Part shown: one piece after another, positions 60,881-64,000 of the stretch | Layout of the letters: each line of letters begins with the position of its first letter | How positions within the stretch are numbered: the stretch's first letter is position 1 | NCBI GenBank assembly: GCA_040393065.1 | Contig: JBEBUW010000003.1 | Span: 33,742 to 97,741, forward strand | Reading direction: 5' to 3' | DNA from: JACCWM01 sp040393065 | Lineage (GTDB): Bacteria > Myxococcota_A > Bradymonadia > Bradymonadales > Bradymonadaceae | DNA length: 64,000 bases | Program-made: the position numbers and the translations under genes | Notes under the pieces: model-generated | What the model was told of the DNA's origin: nothing | The model's database searches: none | What the model saw: only the letters and a program-made list of their open reading frames with translations

Positions 60881-63655
60881 ATGAAGATGGACGACGGTCA
60901 TATTGAGCTGCGCAATGTGCGGACGCATAACTTGAAGGGTGTGGATTGCACGATTCCACACGGGCGTTTGACGGTGGTGACGGGCGTGAGCGGTTCGGGC
61001 AAGTCCAGCCTGGCGTTTGATACATTGTATGCCGAGGGGCAGCGCCGTTATACGGAGTCGCTCTCGACGTATGCTCGCCAGTTTTTGCAGCGCATGGAAA
61101 AGCCGCCGCTGGATGCGATTCATAATGTGCAGCCGGCTGTTGCGCTTCGGCAGAAAAACGAGGTTTCGAACGCGCGCTCGACGGTGGGCACGGTGACGGA
61201 GCTGGATGATCATCTGCAGTTGTTGTTTACGCATGCAGGCGTGACGACGTGTCCGGATTGTGAGGTGGAGGTTTCGCGCGATACGGTTTCGACAACCGTT
61301 GAGGCGCTGAAAAAGCTCGGGGAAGGTGCGCGGCTGGTGGTCGTTGCGGAAGTTGAAGCAACGCTTAAAGAACATCGTGCGACGATTTTGAAACACCTGG
61401 CGGCTGAAGGGTATCAGCGTTTGTATATCGACGGGAGCGTTGTCGAGTTGACCGAGGTGGACATTGAGACGCTGCTCGACCGGACGGAGTTTCCGGTGGT
61501 GATCGACCGCGTGATCGTGCGCGATGATGTGCTGATGCGTTTGTCGGAAGCGGTCGAAGCAGCGTTTGCGCTGGGGAAAGGGCGTCTGAAGATCCATGTG
61601 CTGGATAAAGAGAATCCTCGCGTACTGGTTTTTGATCAGGCGTTTCGGTGCAATTCGTGCGGGCGTGATTTTACGGAGCCGCAGCCGGCGCTGTTTAGTT
61701 TCAACAGTTCGCTGGGAGCGTGTCCGACGTGTACGGGCTTTGGGAAAACCATGGGGGTTGATTACAAGAAGGTGATTCCGAACCCGGGTTTGAGTCTGGA
61801 AGAAGGCGCGATCGCGTGTTTTCAGACGCCAAAATACAAGAAGGAGCAGGATCGCTTGCTCAGCGCGTGTCGGGTTGCGGGGATTCCGGTGAATCTGCCT
61901 TATGGAAAGCTTGCGCGTGAGCACCAGAAGTTTATCCGCTCGGGTGGGCGGGGTTATAAGGGGCTGGAAAAGTTCTTTGATGATTTGCAGGACAAGTTGC
62001 ATCGCACGGATGTGCGCGTGATGCTGGCGCGCTACCGCGGCTATGACCACTGCCCGACGTGTGATGGGACCAGGCTTCACCCGGATGCGCTCAATGTGCG
62101 GGTGGCCGGGCTGTTGATGAGTGATGTCTGGGCGCTGCGCGTTGAAGAAGCACTTGAGGTATTTGAGAAGCTGGAGCTGTCCGAACATCTGGGCAAGCGC
62201 GTGCAGACGCTGATGGACGAGATTTTGTATCGTCTGCGCTATCTGGTTGAGGTGGGACTCGGGTATCTGACGCTTGAGCGTCAATCGCGCACGTTGTCGG
62301 GCGGCGAAATGCAGCGGATTCATCTGACGTCGAGTCTGGGGCGCGCGTTGACCGATACGTTGTATGTGCTGGATGAGCCGACGGCGGGACTGCATGCGCG
62401 AGATTCGCAGCGGTTGTTGGAAGTTTTGCGCGGTTTGCGGGATCTGGGCAATACCGTGGTAGTGGTCGAGCACGATCCGGAAATTATTGAGGGCGCAGAC
62501 TATATCCTGGAGCTTGGCCCGGCGGGTGGGGAGCTGGGCGGCGAGCTTACGTACAGTGGGGCGGTGGGCGGATTTGATCTGCATAGGGGTGATGAGCTGG
62601 TTGCCTGTCGGTCGGAGATTGTCAGGGAGCCGGTGGCGGACGATGCCTGGGTGCGGGTGATCGGTGCGCGTGAGAACAATCTGGAAGGGTTGGATGTGCA
62701 GTTTCCGCACAATCGGCTGAGCGTGGTGACGGGCGTGAGCGGCTCGGGCAAATCCACGTTGATGGAGGATATTCTTTATAATGGCTGGCGGCGCTTGCAG
62801 GGCCAGGGCGGGGTTGCGGCCGGCGGCGTGGATCGTCTGGAAGGGTTGGAAGGCTTTGATCAGGTGGTGCTGATGGATCAGGCGTCGATCGGGCGCTCGA
62901 GTCGCTCCAATGCGCTGAGCTATACCAAGGCTTATGACGATATCCGCAAGCTGTTCAGCCAGACCAAAGAGGCGCAACTGGCTGGTTTGACGATCACGGA
63001 TTTTAGTTTCAATACGGCCGGTGGGCGTTGCGATACGTGTGAGGGGACGGGGAAGATCGTCGTGGAAATGCATTTCATGGCGGATATCGAAGTCGTGTGT
63101 GAGGTGTGCGACGGCCAGCGATTCCAGCAAAAAGTGCTGGATGTGAAGTATCGCGGCAAGAATATCAATGACGTTTTTGAGATGACGATTGATGAAGCGG
63201 TGGACTTTTTCTCGGGTTCGACGGCGCTGCTTCGGAAACTGGCACCGCTGCGTGAGGTGGGGCTCGGGTATTTGCGGCTCGGGCAATCAACGTCTACGTA
63301 TTCGGGCGGAGAGGCGCAGCGCCTGAAACTTGCCGCGTACATCGCGGAAGGGCGGCGCGGCGGCGAGACGAAACCGGTGTTGTTTATCTTTGACGAGCCG
63401 ACGATTGGATTGCATCTGCGGGACGTGGCGGTGCTTTTGGTGGCGCTGCGCAAGCTGGTGGAAATCGGGCATACGGTGATCGTGATCGAGCACAATACGG
63501 ATTTTATTGCGTGCTGCGATTATATCGTGGATCTGGGGCCGGGCGCGGGGCCGGATGGGGGCAAGCTCGTGGTGGCGGGCACGGTGGAGGAAGTAGCGGC
63601 GTGCGAGGCGAGTGTGACGGGTCGGTATTTGCGTGAGTTGATTAGCGTGGGGTGA
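60881..63655 (+). CDS. uvrA: Excinuclease ABC subunit A
   Basis: 924 residues, near the usual 940. UvrA has two ABC modules: Walker A GVSGSGKSSLAFDTLYAEGQ and GVSGSGKSTLMEDILYNGWR, signature LSGGEMQRI and YSGGEAQRL, Walker B LDEPTAGLHARD and FDEPTIGLHLRD. Zinc sites: CPDC (about 126), CNSCGRDF and CPTC (second), and CDTCEGTGKIVVEMHFMADI with CEVCDG (C-terminal). It scans DNA and recruits UvrB. The segment MDQASIGRSSRSNALSYTKA differs from the common MDQSPIGRTPRSNPATYTG, so it could be a second UvrA paralogue. It is 33 bases after the TPR lipoprotein gene. Confidence 0.93.
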   Translation: MKMDDGHIELRNVRTHNLKGVDCTIPHGRLTVVTGVSGSGKSSLAFDTLYAEGQRRYTESLSTYARQFLQRMEKPPLDAIHNVQPAVALRQKNEVSNARSTVGTVTELDDHLQLLFTHAGVTTCPDCEVEVSRDTVSTTVEALKKLGEGARLVVVAEVEATLKEHRATILKHLAAEGYQRLYIDGSVVELTEVDIETLLDRTEFPVVIDRVIVRDDVLMRLSEAVEAAFALGKGRLKIHVLDKENPRVLVFDQAFRCNSCGRDFTEPQPALFSFNSSLGACPTCTGFGKTMGVDYKKVIPNPGLSLEEGAIACFQTPKYKKEQDRLLSACRVAGIPVNLPYGKLAREHQKFIRSGGRGYKGLEKFFDDLQDKLHRTDVRVMLARYRGYDHCPTCDGTRLHPDALNVRVAGLLMSDVWALRVEEALEVFEKLELSEHLGKRVQTLMDEILYRLRYLVEVGLGYLTLERQSRTLSGGEMQRIHLTSSLGRALTDTLYVLDEPTAGLHARDSQRLLEVLRGLRDLGNTVVVVEHDPEIIEGADYILELGPAGGELGGELTYSGAVGGFDLHRGDELVACRSEIVREPVADDAWVRVIGARENNLEGLDVQFPHNRLSVVTGVSGSGKSTLMEDILYNGWRRLQGQGGVAAGGVDRLEGLEGFDQVVLMDQASIGRSSRSNALSYTKAYDDIRKLFSQTKEAQLAGLTITDFSFNTAGGRCDTCEGTGKIVVEMHFMADIEVVCEVCDGQRFQQKVLDVKYRGKNINDVFEMTIDEAVDFFSGSTALLRKLAPLREVGLGYLRLGQSTSTYSGGEAQRLKLAAYIAEGRRGGETKPVLFIFDEPTIGLHLRDVAVLLVALRKLVEIGHTVIVIEHNTDFIACCDYIVDLGPGAGPDGGKLVVAGTVEEVAACEASVTGRYLRELISVG

Positions 63656-63694
63656 TGGCCGGGGTGTGTTGAAAGGCGTGTCTCGCGCGAAGCC

Positions 63695-63763
63695 GCGAAG
63701 GAAAGGCACGGCAAAGGCAAAAGGCGCACGCGAAGCCGCGAAGGCGCGAATTTCGCGAAGGAA
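63695..63763. repeat. Dispersed GCGAAGG-rich repeat, copy B
   Basis: Copy of the element at 21447-21533: GCGAAGGAAAGGC, AAAGGCGCACGCGAA, GCGAAGGCGCGAATT and TCGCGAAGG occur in the same order with small gaps. It follows uvrA by 40 bases. Confidence 0.6.
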
Positions 63764-63800
63764 AAGAAGGGAAGGAAAGGCACGGACCGGGTCGTGGAGC

Positions 63801-63856
63801 CGGACGCAGTCCGAGCGGAGCGCAGCTTCTGTTTTAGCCCCGCATGAAATGCGGGG
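63801..63856. repeat. Two palindromes of the TGAAA-core type after uvrA
   Basis: CGGAC-GCA-GTCCG (63801-63813) and CCCCGCAT-GAA-ATGCGGGG (63838-63856). The second shares the T-GAA-A core and the flanking GAGCGGAGCGCAG and TTTTAGCCC words of the 22793-23138 group. Confidence 0.65.
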
Positions 63857-63859
63857 TGT

Positions 63860-64000
63860 GACGTTGCGAACCGGGGCCATGGGTTGTGTGACGTTGCGAA
63901 CCGGGGCCGTGTGTTGTGTGGCGATGCGAACCGGGGCCGTGTGTTGGGTGGCGTTGCGGACTGCGGCCGTGTGTTGGGTGGCGATGCGGCGTCACACCCA
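63860..64000. repeat. 30-bp tandem repeat running off the right edge
   Basis: Units begin at 63860, 63890, 63920, 63950 and 63980, 30 bases apart, with the words GACGTTGCGAACCGGGGCC and GTGTGTTG. Four complete and one partial unit are visible. A frame is open through it (V-T-L-R-T-G-A repeats) but the window ends before any stop, so a gene cannot be excluded. Confidence 0.75.

Overview
The window looks like the chromosome of a Myxococcota-type (former deltaproteobacterial) bacterium, possibly of the Bradymonadia or Polyangia. The lineage is inferred from content: Hanks-type Ser/Thr kinases, FHA-sigma54 activators, DUF4388-type and AgmX/PglI-type proteins, a MYXO-CTERM-like sorting signal, many lipoproteins with Cys-rich N-termini, and a small KKKLT..F.EEML protein resembling a myxobacterial family. 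No rRNA, tRNA, CRISPR array, transposase or prophage was seen. Sequence is dense (about 46 genes) with long co-directional runs and many 4-base ATGA overlaps.

Layout. 1-8 kb (+): a HEAT-repeat protein cut by the window edge, a receiver-like/DUF4388 protein, a lipoprotein, a pseudokinase fused to GYF-like and AgmX/PglI-like domains, tsaE, a small conserved protein and a CPBP membrane protease. 8-9.8 kb: a DUF2400/TIGR02757 protein and two small genes. 9.8-21.4 kb (-): a block of two lipoproteins, an FHA-GAF-sigma54 activator, an exported protein, a Ser/Thr kinase with PEGA domain, a 1066-residue lipoprotein and a double-FHA protein, suggesting one phosphorylation-based envelope signalling module. 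21.4-23.2 kb: repeats around an unknown gene. 23.2-26.7 kb (-): phoH with two overlapping membrane-protein genes. 27-35 kb: a Cys-rich lipoprotein, a response regulator, a hybrid histidine kinase, two tandem alpha/beta hydrolases (one cytosolic, one lipoprotein) and an MCP-like protein. 35-40.5 kb: a repeat array, a very large LytM/FG-GAP/MYXO-CTERM protein that runs in frame into a lipoprotein, and a YggS-type PLP protein. 40.5-52 kb: GMC oxidoreductase, an exported dikinase-like lipoprotein, a beta-barrel protein, HPF, an EF-hand membrane protein, a PAS protein and an Ig-like lipoprotein. 52-61 kb (+): a complete oligopeptide ABC transporter operon (oppABCDF) followed by a TPR lipoprotein. 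61-63.7 kb: uvrA. The last 345 bases are non-coding repeats.

The most unusual observations are: (i) three unrelated-looking tandem arrays in different gene gaps that all have exactly a 42-bp period; (ii) an OppC permease carrying three EF-hand loops in its periplasmic region; (iii) a missing stop codon joining a MYXO-CTERM protein to a complete lipoprotein; (iv) a lipoprotein with phosphohistidine and ATP-grasp dikinase domains in the order used by glucan water dikinases; (v) a set of palindromes sharing an invariant TGAAA/TTTCA core with self-compensating arms.
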